Shown: positions 1-13,400 of the stretch, piece by piece
How the letters are laid out: each line of letters opens with the position of its first letter
Position numbering within the stretch: position 1 is the stretch's first letter
Source: Liolophura sinensis
Lineage: Eukaryota; Mollusca; Polyplacophora; Chitonida; Chitonidae
Direction of reading: 5' to 3'
DNA length: 64,000 nucleotides
Assembly (NCBI RefSeq): GCF_032854445.1
Contig: NC_088300.1
Location: 23,851,608-23,915,607, forward strand
Notes under the pieces: model-generated
Databases searched by the model: none
What the model was told of the DNA's origin: nothing
The model's input: the letters and a program-made list of their open reading frames with translations, nothing else
Translations under genes and position numbers: made by a program

Positions 1-1100
1 TATGTCTTACTGGGTTATAAATACATGTACATCTCACATATGTATCTGTTTATTATCAGTATAATGTGTCGACTGTGTCTTCTCAGTCCTGTCAGTCTGT
101 CTATGCTCATCTCAAGTTACCGTGTGGGAGGGAGACAAGGTCGGGTATCAGTATTAAATAGGGTAGAGTGTCATCCTACAAATGAAACTGTGCTTGTAAA
201 TACAAACCCTCCACTACTTTCAGTGTCAAGGAAATCGCGGTAAACTTTGCTTTTCATTCATGTTCGCTACTATCTACGAATATGTCATATAAAACTGAGC
301 AGCAATAGTTCACTTGCCCAAAAGCAAGTAGTTTTAAATTTTGGCATCTGTATCTTTCTGTTCCTACTGGTCAGTAGGCCACCTTCAGAAAACTTTGCAA
401 GTCAAACTTTTTCGTAAATGAAGTTGTCTGGAAAATAGTGCCATAAGGTGACCAGATTTATGAGAAAATTTGATTTAGAATGTTTTTTAGCAAGTGTAAG
501 TAAAATCATGTTTTTGATGGAATATTCTACGCACCTTTGTTATTGAGATCAAATTATATAGGTTGACTGAATTCAGAGCTTTAGAATTCAGAAAAAATCT
601 GTGATATTTTATCAATCTAGGAAATACAACACCCCAGACAGTGTGAATTTACAAAGAACATTACAAGAACTAAGCCACAGGTAAACCTATACACCTGTTG
701 GAAGGGCCTGGGAGCAGGAAGTGACTCTGTGGTATTGAAGGTGTATGACTCTACTCATGAGGCACATCGGGTGCAGGTTCAAATACAACCCTGGACGGGG
801 ACTGATTGCCCTACTCTAATTGTTGACAAAGCCTCGGTAACAATCAAACATGCCATTTGCACAGCCTCGTGTGTTGAATACAACTTAACCTCCATCATTT
901 ATATGGTCTGCGTGTATGTATGTGGGGAAGTTGGTCAGTATCTTGCCAAAACTCTAGGTTATACTCCTGTTTCTTCCACTCATAAAACTGACTGCTAGTT
1001 TATATAGTCTCAAAAATTTCTTGAGTATGGCCTTAAACAACACTCAAATAAATGTGTTCGTTAAATTTTAAAGTTTTTGGCTGCTGTTGTTTTTGCTCAG
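1..1100. other. Probable arginase intron at left edge
   Basis: No conserved coding segment is visible. It ends in a pyrimidine-rich acceptor (TTTTTGCTCAG, ending at 1100) in front of the arginase exon, so at least its right part should be intron. Around 722-800 there is a stretch with a possible tRNA-like B box (GGTTCAAATAC), perhaps the head of an old SINE, but I could not delimit it. Short open frames here look like chance. Confidence 0.5.
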
Positions 1101-1276
1101 GTCGTCTGTCGGCCATGGATCTGGTGGAGGTGAACCCCGATCTAGGTGATGAGGCGCAGAAGAAGAGGACGATAAGGACTGCTCTTGAGATCATTAAGCA
1201 CTCATTTGGCGAACGCCGCCAGGGTACCTACCCGCCTGGCTATAGCCTGCCAGTGCCGGAGAATAACTCTCCCTAA
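1101..1276 (+). CDS. ARG: Arginase, C-terminal (last) coding exon
   Basis: Arginase hydrolyses L-arginine to ornithine and urea with a binuclear manganese centre. Only the last coding exon is in the window; the metal-binding exons must lie to the left. After the acceptor TTTTTGCTCAG, and with one base from the previous exon, it reads G-R-L-S-A-M-D-L-V-E-V-N-P. This matches the strongly conserved arginase segment G-L-L-S-(G/A)-(L/M)-D-(I/L)-(M/V)-E-V-N-P. It continues through the C-terminal helix (TALEIIKHSFGERRQG) and stops at TAA 1274-1276. The D-L-V-E-V-N-P wording is closer to vertebrate ARG2 than ARG1, but type cannot be settled from 58 residues. The ATG at 1114 is internal methionine, not a start. 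Identity is secure; orthology class is inference. Confidence 0.85.
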
Positions 1277-4200
1277 CAAAGTTAGTCTGTGGACAGCAAC
1301 CCTCCGTAACATGCTACATGTACTTACCTGTCTCCAGCCTGTCAATCTTTCCCAGTGCCTTTAATCATAAAACTCCACTTGGAGGAGTTACAAGTCTGCT
1401 AGGAAAATGTTGATTCAGAACTACCACCCCTTACCACCAGAAGTTAATAGTTAATTGGAAAGATTTTTATTATCTGTTAAGAGGCCACCTTCCACCCTTG
1501 CTCAGCCTGTAGACCCCATTAAATTTTGTTTGTTTTTGCTTTTTTTATTTGTTTTTGTTATGACATGGAACTGTTTCATAGTTGTCTGTGTTAACTCTAT
1601 GAAGATAAACATCACTACTGTATAACGTTCTCTACCCTCAGACTCTAACATTTGTTGCAGTCTCATTTTTGTGACAACAAAGTCACTTGTGTACTCTTCC
1701 TATAGGGTGACCAGTTGTACCTATGATTCAGCAAGTAGTGTGGATGGCAGAGTAAGTGAGGAGTGATGGAGCGGTTTTAAAGAAAGATATTCAGTAGTTT
1801 ACAAGATGATGTCAGTTAAGATTTATTCATTTATTTAAAGACTAAGTTTTATTCTCAGGGGAAAAAAACAAAAATAAACACTAGTTCATGAGTTTCTTTT
1901 CTTGCCGCAATCAGAAGGAAATATCTGAGCATGATATTGTGACATCTTAGTTTTATATACATTTTACCGTTTGTTAACAATAATATATTTGTGAAAATGT
2001 ATTTGACTTATTTTAAGAGATCTCCATGGCAGTGTTAGTCTCACAAGGCCTGTTTTGTGTACTTACAATCACATTATTTAATGTGCAGAATATCAAACAT
2101 GAAGTATTAAGCATACTTTTAACTGTGCTTTTTGCACATAAATGTAAATAAGCCATTATTTAAGATGCTGCAAGCTGTACCTGCTTCTTATTATTGCTAT
2201 TTCCAAGGTTAACACAATTCTTTTGGAAATTACATGTTATTTTAAGAAGTTATTTTAACATACCTGCTTTGGTACGACCAAATCAAGCGAAAAGATTTTA
2301 ATTGATGTCACCAGCTAACGTTTCCAACTTATGAATTAAGAGATATTCAAGAATAGGGGAATTTTAGGATCAAACTCTTGTGTCGTTAGAGATAAAAAAA
2401 GTCCTGCTGTATCATGACTTGCCAAAGTGTTAGGCAACTTTTGTTGAGGTGTTGAAGAGGCACAAATGATTCCTCTTTCATTCATGAACTTAACTTTTCA
2501 GCTTCACAACCCTAAATACATGCAACTTCTTGTAAAACCTCTTCAGATGCACATTTTATACTGAAGGTAATCAAAAGTAGTTGCCTAGCATTTTCTCACT
2601 GGTCCCAGGGTACAACAGGACTTTCTTACCTTTTACGAAAAAAGAGTTCCAGCTTGAAACTTCCCTATCACATGTAGCTTATGTCAAATATCTCAGCAGA
2701 ACTCAGGACAAATGTTAGATATACATTTATGTACATTTTGTGAGTACAGGGTATGCAGGTTCAAGAGATTTTATGATATGGTACAAATATTTTTAATATT
2801 TATTTCAAATAAAACAAGCAGTAGTAATATCCTACACTGGCAGATTTCCAATCTGAACCAAATGAATAATTTGGAATATATATATTGATTTTCAAACGTG
2901 AATAAATGTCATTTGTTGCATGGTTGTATTATGGAAGTGTAATAAACAAGTAAATAAATTATACACATTGTGATCATCATATGAGAGTACAGTGGTGTGA
3001 AAAAAATTATGAAATCCAGACCATTAGAACATTTTTCTATGAAGCAATAGCGAAATTACATCTGGGGTAACTCCCTTGACAACATATAGTACAGAGATAC
3101 GTCGTCATGGCAATTGCACTTGACGTTGCGATGCAACAATTTGTTAAACATGTCCCTGGTGTCTTTGCTTAGCAATGCAGAAAGATAACCTACATTGACG
3201 TGACGTTAACATTTTTAGTCGTCACTTTAGACGTGTATGTTTTTGCACTGCTATTGGCTGATTCGTTGTTGAATCATGGGATGTTTTGTCTTCCTGCCAT
3301 TCCACATGTCCATATTTGGACCACCCCACCTCCCAAAAATGGTTTTCACCTTTAGGGTGCCATTTAATCAAGACAAGTAATGCAAACTTGGAGTAAGAAC
3401 GTGAAACAATTGTAATTAGTGCGTGGACATCTGGTACAGTGTGAAAGCTTACCACTATAAAAATGTTTATTTGCCTTGGGTTTTCTTTTCACTGATGTCA
3501 TATTTTGACTGTAGCATTAAAGAAAGTGACATAGTTTACCAGTTGTTGAAAATAGAACATGTAGACATTTTTACAACTATTATTTTGTATTGTAAACTTT
3601 GTACATTGTGTGTATTTTGTCATGATCATGTTTAGATTTAGATGTATACTGGGGAGTTAGGTATACACATCCTAGACCGAATATTGTTACCTCTGTCACA
3701 GTGTAAGTGTAGGCCTACTCACTTAAAGAAAAAGGTTGCAATAATGAAAAATACTCAACTCTGTCTTCAAGCACAAAGTATCTTGTCCATATTTTATTCC
3801 ATAGACTGTCAATATCAACATTTTATGTTTGCTCATATTTTGGGGGTTGGGGGGGGGGGGGGGGGCTAATTAAAAGCACTTAAATTTTTTTATTCCGGGG
3901 CTGGGCTGTATTGATTATGATGGATATAGTTGTTTGAAATGTCATTTACAGTGGTTTGCAAAGTTCTCCTAAGAATTTGGTTTAATCCTAAGAAGTAAAA
4001 AAAAAATTAAAAATTTTGAATAGTCATGCATACTGATAAGGTTTGAGTGGTCTTTAAATTGAGACTTAACTTTTTTTTTCACTTTAAGCATAATATGACT
4101 GAACAAAGTGTACAACGAAGAGAAATATTTGTTATATTATAGTGCTCATTGTTCATTGGCTGATTCAAACATCATACATGTCTTTGTGATGTATAGTCTA

Positions 4201-4661
4201 CCTTTAGTTGCTTTATACGATGTCTCAATTTCAGAGATACTTTGATTGTATACAGGTACAACAGTACTGAAGAAGAACTGTTAAGTATCATTAAAATTTT
4301 ATCTAAAATGTTTGCGATTAGTTTTCCTTCTTTTGCCTCAGAAGATTGCGTGAATTAATTGCCCACTGGACCCAGAAATCGCCCCTTTCAAATGAAGTGC
4401 ACGGAGTGGAAACTCTGCTCCTGACATGAGTAAGCCCTATGCCATCCATGTGAAACCATATTGAGTTTTAAAGAATTTACTTGCTGTAGACGGATCGATA
4501 TGGCTCCATTCCAGTTTGGTTTTGTTGTACAGCGCTGTGTGGTTTTCTCTATATGACTGGGGATTATCAGATTTCTGCCATAAATAAATCTATATATAAA
4601 ATGAAACCATATTAGTTTTCTATGAGACAGGTTGATTGATAATGTATTTCACATAAAGTGT
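1277..4661. other. Arginase 3' UTR and intergenic DNA
   Basis: The arginase 3' UTR starts here. The first AATAAA hexamer on the + strand is at about 1873-1878, with others near 2806 and 2900-2955, so the transcript end is uncertain. The rest is AT-rich, with no conserved protein segment on either strand. Confidence 0.4.
3849..3865. repeat. Poly-G run
   Basis: About 17 consecutive G after a GGGGGTT lead-in. It is a length-unstable homopolymer and a likely place for assembly error. It creates a spurious poly-glycine end on a short open frame. Confidence 0.85.
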
Positions 4662-4792
4662 GATTTATTTATTTATTTATTTAATTGGTATTTTACGCCG
4701 TACTCAAGAATGTTTCACTTATACAACGGCGGCCAGCATTATGGTGGGAGGAAACCGGGCAGAGCCCAGGGGAAACCCATGACCATCCGCTC
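4662..4792 (-). mobile_element. SINE family A, 3' part
   Basis: On the + strand it starts with the TTATTTATTT tail, followed by ACGCCGTACTCAAGAATGTT, TTATACAACGGCGGCCAGCA and GAAACCGGGCAGAGCCCAGG, ending near CATGACCATCCGC. This is the reverse complement of the 3' half of the family defined by the fuller copy at 14788-15045. The tRNA-like head is missing. Confidence 0.75.
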
Positions 4793-5202
4793 GGTGACCT
4801 TTCATGACGTGGAGTGTAACGACATTAGTCTGTACCAGTTATGTGTTGGATAAGGTAACTATAATCCGCTTGATCTGTGTAAACACTACTTAAGCTAACT
4901 TAAAGCATCCAGGGCAAAATGACCGAATAATTAGTGTCCGAAGGATAAGAAAACTTACGACACACCCTTGCATTTGCTGAACTTGTAAGTGTCTCACAAG
5001 GTTGTAGACCTATCAAGGTTACCTGTTTTAAAGTTTTAAGTATGACTCCACCCAGGATTGAACTCTTGGTCTATACCGCACTCTACATCTACAGGGCCAC
5101 TCCAACCAAGGTAATTGCCATCTGACGGAAAGTTGTTTTTAAGCCGTGACTTTTTAGAATGCGGATGTGAACTGCATAAATTACCAATTGAATGTTTTTC
5201 GT

Positions 5203-5400
5203 AATGAACAGTGGAAAAGTGTATTGGAGGAAAACGTACAGGAATAGCCGGGTGTCGGGGGAGTGAAGGAGGTGGTGTTTGAGGCTGGTCATTACTGCGC
5301 AATGAACAGTGGAAAAGTGTATTAGGTGAAAAGGTACAGGAATAGCCGGGTGTTGGGGGAGTGAAGGAGGTGGTGTTTGAAGCTGGTCATTACTGCGCAA
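5203..5400. repeat. 98-bp tandem duplication
   Basis: Two adjacent copies of a 98-bp unit beginning AATGAACAGTGGAAAAGTGT (5203 and 5301) and ending CTGGTCATTACTGCGC. They differ by a handful of substitutions. No coding match was recognised. Confidence 0.8.
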
Positions 5401-6589
5401 TATATGCCGATCTAGCGAGAGATGGATTCGAATACTTGAGCTTATGGCAAGTCTGGGTTTTAGTAACCAGTATTGCACTCAGTAGACCGCTCTGCCCGTC
5501 AGTTCTGTGCCATGTAAAAACCATGATAAATACCTATAAACCTGCGTTACTTAACCACACGGCTCTGTCATAGTCTGCCATAACGGTACACGCGTATAGT
5601 TTCAGGTCTCTCCCGGATATATAATTACACATGACCAACATATTTACGTTACGCATGACGTATGCCGTTATATTAACACATTAACCGGTAGAAACTGGAT
5701 CAGGTTAAAGGACACTATGGGGAAACAACAAACCAATCCCTCTGTATTGGTATGACCCAGAACAACAAAGACGTTCGAAAACTGTGTACGACAAAAAAAA
5801 AAACCTCTTATAACTAAATAACGGCGAATGATGTCAGTAAGTCAGATTTGCTATGTGCGTATTCACTTTGTAGTTGAGGCTTAAGATTAGCCTATATATT
5901 TCACTATGAATCAAGCAAGCCTGGCACAATAGTTTTGCTATCAGGACAGGTATATAACTCGTTTGACTATTAGATTATAAGCCTAGGCACTACAGCTTTA
6001 TAGTCCAATGGGTAATTAAGTATAGGTCACAAATACCAGTTGTATATATACGAAGGAAAGTACTGTGGGTTAAGATGATCCTTCCCCCGACCCATCATCC
6101 ACAAATTCAATGTGTCCATCTGCGAAGACCAATGCTCTTCTACACTCGCTCATAATGTAAACTTAATTTTGTGACTAGACATTCAAGCAAAGAAAAACAA
6201 TAAAATCAAGCAAGTTTCATTAAAAATATATTCATCTGAATTTAACCGTTAGTTTTTACTTTTCAGTTCTTTTAATTGATAGTATCTCAACCGAGACTGC
6301 AATCACAAAATGATGTCAAATCACTTTCTCTTTTGGGTTTACAGTATTTATTTGGAGAATATCGAATGTTAATTTACGTCATCGCTGTGAATATACATAT
6401 ATAATTATAATTATATTATTTAGAAATCCGCAACGAAAATATCATTGTATGTGTTTTTGCTCTGAAGGGTATAGAGGTTTACATTATGTAATGTGGCTGA
6501 ATTCTGATGAGTCAGGCTTGGTATGCACTCCGCATAGCAGCAAGCAACCAGAATACACGTGCCTCTCCTTAGGTTAATATTTACGTTGC
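5401..6589. other. Intergenic, nothing recognised
   Basis: AT-rich sequence without conserved coding segments, SINE motifs or long repeats on either strand. Confidence 0.4.
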
Positions 6590-7095
6590 CGTGGTACATG
6601 TACATTTTTGGTTTGCTTATGGCTTTTTATGTTGTCATGGTACGTGTGCATCGGTGTACTGTCTTTGGTTTGCTTATAGCCATTTATATTGTCATGGTAC
6701 ATGTACATCGATATACTGTCTTTGGCTTACTTATAGCTTTTTATGTTGCCATGGTACATGTACATCGAAGTACTGTGTTTAATTTGCTTATAGCTTTTTA
6801 TGTTTTTATGATACGTGTACATCAATGTATTGTCTTTGGTTTGCTTATAGCCATTTATATTGTCATGGTACATGTACATCGATATACTGTCTTTGGCTTG
6901 CTTATAGCTTTTTATGTTTCCATGGTACATGTACATCGAAGTACTGTCTGGTTTGCTTATAGCTTTTTATGTTGCCGTGGTACATGTACATCGATGTACT
7001 GTCTTTGGTTTGCTTATAGCTTTTTATGTTGCCGTGATACATGTACAACGCTGTACTGCCTTTGGTTTGCTTATTACTCTTTATGTAGCGTCGAC
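6590..7095. repeat. 57-bp minisatellite, about 8.5 copies
   Basis: The unit contains TTGCTTATAGCTTTTTATGT, then CATGGTACATGTACATCGA, then TACTGTCTTTGG. Starts at 6611, 6668 and 6725 confirm the 57-bp period. Because 57 is a multiple of three, a frame of 180 codons stays open on the + strand with a 19-residue hydrophobic period, and open frames also run on the - strand. No splice context, known family or conserved ends support a protein. Confidence 0.85.
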
Positions 7096-7414
7096 CTATA
7101 GTGGAGGCATGGTTGTACTTATCACTGATCAACTGCCATACTACATCGACGCATAACTAAAACTGATAACTCTATGGACATTTTTCAGGACATTGACCAA
7201 CTAAGACCGCTTATGTAGTACCTGTACCTATATAAGTATACTGTATTTCTCTGGGCCGAGTCCCGTTTTCCGTTGTATACACCAATACAGCATGATATAT
7301 TTGAACTACATGTGTTATCCGGGACGGCTTAAAAATCTAGTTAAATATTAAAATGTGTACATTTCCTGTTTTGAATAAATGCGGGTTGGTGCATTATACT
7401 CAGAATGTGAAAAT

Positions 7415-7416
<2 letters not shown>

Positions 7417-7453
<37 letters not shown>
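7417..7453. repeat. (AT)n microsatellite
   Basis: Uninterrupted AT dinucleotide run of about 18 units. Confidence 0.9.
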
Positions 7454-7454
<1 letters not shown>

Positions 7455-7832
7455 TTCGAGGTACTGAAGTGACTTGTATTATACATGTATATAGGAGACG
7501 TGTGTAGCTGGCACTTCCTCTATGTATATATGGTACATCCTCTGTATTGAAACCTAAACCCGCTTTGTCTTCCGCCCATCAAACTATTCACACACATCTA
7601 CATGACCTCTTAACCCGGTTATAATTGCATCTGGGCCTCATTAATCCCAGAATGTATATACAGTTAAGACGCTGACAAAGATTTCTTGCCGAGCACATTT
7701 AGGATTGCTGCTTACTTCAGGCCCATATTTAGCTGAAAGTATTTATGTCATAAATAGTTCTGATAATAGAAGGGAAAATAAAAGAACTGCAGAAAAACTT
7801 AAAATGATATGACTATACAGTATTGACTGACT

Positions 7833-7965
7833 GAGTGATTGATTGATGATTTATTGTTGTTTGACGCCATACCTGTATTCAAAATGTGTTCGTGCATATA
7901 TACGACGGCTATCAGTCTCATGGGCGGAGGAATCCGAACTTTTCGGGAAAAACCTACGACCTTGG
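7833..7965 (-). mobile_element. SINE family A, diverged fragment
   Basis: Reads TGATTTATTGTTGTTTGACG, then ATATACGACGGCTATCAG, then GGGCGGAGGAATCCGA and AACCTACGACC on the + strand. It is a diverged reverse-strand copy of the family A 3' half. Confidence 0.5.
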
Positions 7966-8964
7966 GTAAGTTTCTCACGAATTTTAAGGAAAAAAGCTAT
8001 ATTTTCACACTATTATTTTCATATCAATGCATAATTTTGGTCGAAATTTAGGGTATAGTTATGGTATTCAGATACCATGATGCAATACATCCATGTTATT
8101 CCCATGAACATTTATGAATTACAATAAAATGTAAACCAATGTACATCTAGTCGTGTATATATACGTAGTAACGAGTTATGGTATTAGAGCTAATCGACGG
8201 TGTCATTTATCACTTCAGTCGGCTGAAATATTCACTTTAAATATGAAAAAAAAATCATGATAGACCTATTTCACTTCATGCTGAATTATGTAACAATTTT
8301 TCTTTACTTTTTCCCACTCGTTGTATACAGCCTATCTATACTAGATCCATGCAACCGAATCCACGAATTATCAGAATGACCCCTGCAAACATCGGCGTAG
8401 GGCCTACCTGGCTAGCATTATGGAATGTTGGTATCAGGGACAGCATGTAATATATTTACTAAGGTTAACTCACTGTGACATGACAATCTTCATACGCCAT
8501 GACAAGGTATCAAGATAAACATTGACAAACTATAAGCAGACGGTTGAGAGGCATATTATCTTTGTCTCTGGGTTATAATCCGTCAGCCACCGTTATAGTT
8601 TACACACGTATACATACTATAGGTCAGTTACTCCCGCATGTTTACAAAAAAAAATGCGCTTTGATTATTGTTTGTCTTTCAACAACTAACTTTCAATCTC
8701 AACTTCAGAAATTTTCCAACAAACGCCTTCAACGTCATTTCATCAATGCTAAAACAACCTTCCCTTGACGTATTACTGCTCGTATTACACTGGGGCAGAT
8801 AGTCAGTCATTATTAAAGTGCAATTCAAACCGTTGTTATTAGGATTGAATGTTACATTTTGTAACTGAACGCCTCTTACCGGTCCTAAAAACTACCCGTA
8901 ATCCAAAATGACATTTCTTTTTGATATTACATAAGAGTCAATATCTGGCAGTACACCTCAACAC
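7966..8964. other. Intergenic, nothing recognised
   Basis: AT-rich sequence. No conserved coding segment or repeat was recognised. Confidence 0.4.
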
Positions 8965-9130
8965 CTAAGGTTCTGAATGGCGATGAACCTTTGGTTATGA
9001 TGATTACAAACCTTTGGCCACAATGGTGATGAACCTTTGGCCATGGTTGTGACAAACCTTTGATCATCGTGGTGACAAACCTTTCGCCGTGATGATGACA
9101 AATACTTTGGCCATAGTGGTGACGAAGCTT
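8965..9130. repeat. Short degenerate minisatellite (about 30 bp)
   Basis: Imperfect units built on ACCTTTGGCCATGGTTGTGA and GTGACAAACCTTTG recur five to six times. They create a spurious - strand open frame with repeated Gly-Gln-Arg-Phe-Val-like words. Confidence 0.65.
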
Positions 9131-9215
9131 AGAAGATCCATTCAAAACAATGCTGTGGCAATACCAAGCAAGTTTTCCTATATGTCAGCAGGCCAATTAG
9201 CGATGTATGTATGTA

Positions 9216-9483
9216 TACTTGGGTTTTTAGGTCATACTTAACAATTATTCAGTCATATGGCGACGAGGAGTCATCAGTTCTGTGTAAATATACTGTGTCT
9301 TCTTGTGGCAGGGCGAGTCCATGCTACCAGTGTACTGCTGCCACTGAAGTATCAGGCCGAAGACACCAGATGTCTCTCCCCAACCAGTGACATTAGCCAA
9401 CCAGTTCTGTTCCATGGCTTTGCTCCCGGTTCCCCTGAACTCAAAATGGAGGCTCTAACCATTAGGCCACCCAAGCTGTTCCA
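9216..9483 (-). mobile_element. SINE family B (tRNA-derived)
   Basis: Contains TGTGTCTTCTTGTGGCAGGG, GCGAGTCCATGC, GAAGACACCAGATGTC and, at the right end, GAGGCTCTAACCATTAGGCC. The copies at 43985-44338 and 63507-63850 share this order. On the - strand the right end reads like a tRNA head with an A box around GGCCTAATGGTTAGAGCCTC. The B-box part is weaker here than in the other copies. Confidence 0.7.
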
Positions 9484-9521
9484 TCAGTAATGACAGGAAG
9501 CCAAATGTTAGCTGGACATTA

Positions 9522-9527
9522 TTTATT
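9522..9527 (-). promoter_or_regulatory. Candidate NUP133 polyadenylation signal
   Basis: TTTATT on the + strand is AATAAA on the - strand. It is the first such hexamer I see downstream of the NUP133 stop at 10411 and implies a 3' UTR of roughly 0.9 kb. No transcript evidence is available. Confidence 0.3.
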
Positions 9528-9989
9528 ACAAATTTTGATTTCACATCTTTTTTTTTCATTTTACACTGTACATAGTACATCTTAGTACAAGAACAAGTGG
9601 AAGTATTTTCCCCTTAATTTTCCCCTTAATTTTCCCTTATATTAATGCCAGGTAATATAGACTTTGTTATCTGAAAAAATCATGAATTTTGACAATGTAG
9701 ATGTAAACTTCAGCACAAGTCACATAATGTAAGACAATGATGCAAGATGATATATCAATGAATCTATGAACAGGTGAATTTAAAACACACCAAATATGAT
9801 CATCATGCAAGGGAGCACACTACTTTCACTCTGCAATGGATTAGCATTTAGTTCTCAAACTTCTGGTGCATGTTTATAAAGGATGTACCATTGTCTAGCT
9901 CATGTCATATTCAGTGCTTAAGGATTTCATGGGTCAGCTTCTGGTTCAGTTACTAGTAATAACTTAACCAGAGTTCTCCCGTAGAAACT

Positions 9990-10290
9990 TCTGATGAACC
10001 TTTCAAGAGAATTTGTAACAGCAACCATTCAAGAGCGTGTTTAACAAGAACCTTTCAAAAACATGTGTAACGGATACATTTGAAAAGGATGTTTACCACA
10101 ACCCTTTCAAGAACATGTGTCACAGCAATCTTTCAAGAGGATGTACAAAAAGAACCTTTCAATGGCATTTGTAACAGGAATGCATCAGACATGAGTAATA
10201 GGAACTTTTCAAGGGCAGGTGTAACAGGAACATTTCAAGAGCATGTTCAACAGGAACTTTCCAAGAAACTTTTATGCATTTCCTTACAGG
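9990..10290 (-). repeat. 27-30 bp repeats in NUP133 3' UTR
   Basis: About ten imperfect copies of GAACCTTTCAAGAGCATGTG followed by TAACAG (+ strand) lie just downstream of the NUP133 stop, so they should be transcribed in the 3' UTR. In the sense direction the unit contains AAAGGTTCTTG, an 11-mer also present at the very end of the NUP133 coding sequence (10418-10428). Confidence 0.65.
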
Positions 10291-10410
10291 TACATGCAGT
10301 AAGAACCTGCAGAGCATTCCACAATATTAACTTATAGTTCGGCTTCCAAAAGGAACCTTAAGAGTCAAGCATCAGTCACAGATGAATCGCTCATTTACAA
10401 TTAACTCATT

Positions 10411-13400
10411 TCATCCAAGAACCTTTTGAATCTGTTCATAACCAGCTCGCAGTAAGAACTGGAAGTTTTTGTTGTGTCTAAGCTCCCCGAGCTCTTCTGC
10501 TGCAAGCAACTGATCTGCTTGTGGAAGATAGGAGCTTAGGTCTGCACCTGCCAAATATAAATTTATATAAAATTATCTCAAATTAAAAGAGGTTATTTAT
10601 TAAAATACATTATTAGTGTGAACAATGTAGAGAAAAATATAGCAGAATTTCAACAAACCAAACTTTCTTCACTTGTTTTTGTTTCTTTTGTTGTTGATGT
10701 GATGTGTCGTTTTGGTGGAAGACAAGTGGTCTATGCAAACTTCATGTAACACCACACGAGAGAAGTGATTGAAAGCAAGCTTCTAAACCACTTGATCTCT
10801 ACCTTTATCAGATAAGAACATGAGCGCATTATTCTGTGTAGACTAATAAAATTATACTTTTTGTGAAGCCCTGAAATTGGCTAATTGAACCAATGTAGTT
10901 TTGTTTTGTACAGAGTGAAGTATACCGCATTTACAAAGTCACAAATAAGAGGGCAGATGAAACATGGCATGACATTTACCTTCGTAAAAAGCTAGTTCCA
11001 CTGTTTTGAAGAAAATTGTATGTTTGTTGCCTTCTAAAGGATCATCTGTTGAAATATTAGACCAGCTGAAAAACAGAAAACAAAAAGGCAAATATCATGG
11101 TAAGTTTCAACTTATCACATAATTTCTACTTCATAATATCATGCTAGTGTATGCTTTTGACCACAAGTAAGTGTTAAAAAGATTTTCCAATGTAGGGTGC
11201 AGTTACCTAATCCAAAAGAAGGTTATCATTTTGTCGATGTTTACTTGTCTGCCTGCCAGCAATTTGGCAGAAAAAGTTCTCAACACAGTTGGATGAAATG
11301 TTCTGCACTGGTTGGCTATTAAAAGACCAATCCATTGAATTTTGAAGAAAATTGTCCTTTTGCCCTTAGTGATTGGTGGAATTTGCTGGAGTGGCTTCTA
11401 GTTTTAATAGGAAAAAAAACTTGATTATGGCCCATGGCCAAGACAGGCATGGCCTCATCTGGATGTTGTTTAAGGCAAGATAACTCAGTGATAAAGCCTC
11501 TTCCTCAGTGGTATAACTGACAGAATTGTACCTCAGAGTTATCTCCCTTACACATCATCCAGATGGCGATACGCATATCCTGAACATTGCCCATAACTGA
11601 GTATGGCTGCCTACTACTATGAGAGTATATTCCAGCTTTCTTTAGTTTAGGACAAAGCTAACTTACTTGTCCCTGAGTACAGCCTTACACCAGATATGGA
11701 GCCTCACTTGGTCCACTGGAATATCAGGCTCAGACTGAAACAGGTCAGAGAAGATTATATGAGATTATTATGAGATTACAATGCAATATTTAATGTATGA
11801 AGTTAGTCCACTGTTCATCAATTGAATTACAACAAGTCTACAATGTGTTCAACTTTGAAGTAATGTATATACCCAGGACATCATTTTAAAATCCAGGATT
11901 TTTTTTTCTTTAAATTCAAGATTAAAGAAACTCATGAAAATGAACAGAATCCCTTTCTACACATTCTCTGTATTGCAGAGGTTCATGTAAACTGGGACAG
12001 GGTATTTTTTTTTATATTGTAATAGTTTTTAAAAACAGAATTCTTATCTTATAAACAATCAATCTGTGAAACAGCTGTTACCTGTGGAACATAGCTGAGA
12101 AGATCCAGAGCCTTTTTGAAGTCATACTCTGTTGCCCCTTCATTGTCATCACTGATGTACAACTACAACCAGATAATTCAAGTCACGTAACTACTGGGTA
12201 TGTAATAATGCATTTACTTTTGACATTAAATTAAAATTAAAATTCTTATGGCAATTACATTGAGTAAAACTTAATCTTGCAACTTATATAAGTTGAATTA
12301 GAGGTATTATTTATTATATGTTGTGTTTTATGGGCAAGTTGGCACTAAAACATCCAAAACATGAACTAAAAAATCACCCTGAAAATCCACCTTTTTATTT
12401 TGTCTCCTCTTGATGCTTTCCACATACTCCTTACGGTGCAAGCTCAGCTCAATAATTTTGTTTTACATCATCGCCACTACTAGTAGATTTTGTACAGAAA
12501 TCTTGAACAACACCGTGGTCATTGAGGTCACGGAGATGAGGCAGGAAGTGATGTCAGAAAGCACAAAAACTGTCTCAACCTTTGTTTCTAATGATACTCT
12601 ATACAGATCCATTCTCTTGATCTGAAGTACACACAACATGATTCAAACCAACACCTGAAATAGTTTTATTTCTCAATGCTGATTTAATAGTTCCGTGCAT
12701 GGACAACAGCAAGCCTAGGTGGGTCGCACAGCCTCCAAAGGTCAAGATTGTCTAGTGGTGGCAGTAGGGAAATGTAGAGAGCGGTGCATATGCTGTAAGC
12801 AGTATGGGATTTCCAATCATATAAATATGTCAACATCAGAAATTGGTGTGAAATTTCTCGACAGCTAAAAAACTTACATTGATGAGTTCCAACGGGGAGA
12901 GAACTCTCATGTTATCAGGCTCCATACCAAGACTCTGAAGAAGAGAAATGGCCCCTTATCACTCAAACATACACAAGTGAGATGCCTTGAGGGGTAAAAG
13001 GGGGTAGGAGACAAGGGGGGTTGTTTACATGACATGACAGAGCTGCATGAATAAAATGCAATACTAAACCTGGTATAATTGTACAGCTTCAAAAACAGAC
13101 TGACAGTGCTTTTTCTCTTAGTTTAATAATGTTCTTTCCAAATCGTCAATTCCACAAATACTAATTTACTAAGAGTCATCAAAGAACAGAATACATGTCT
13201 TCCTCAACCCAACACCAATGAAACTAAATTATGGCTTTTTGACAACTCAAAAAAAAAAAAGAAAAAAAAGAGAGAATACATCTGTTAGAGAGGCTATCAA
13301 AGAGCATCCTTATAAGAGACATGTGTACGTAAAGCGGCTCAATGCATAAAAAAACCTTTGGATTTACCTCTGCCTACATTAACATAACTTAATATTGATT

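Noticed and set aside
3642-3869. Short open frame ending in poly-glycine
   Set aside because: The glycines come from a G homopolymer; there is no other support.
6559-7101. 180-codon frame of hydrophobic repeats as a membrane protein
   Set aside because: Explained by a 57-bp minisatellite, with overlapping open frames on both strands and no gene structure.
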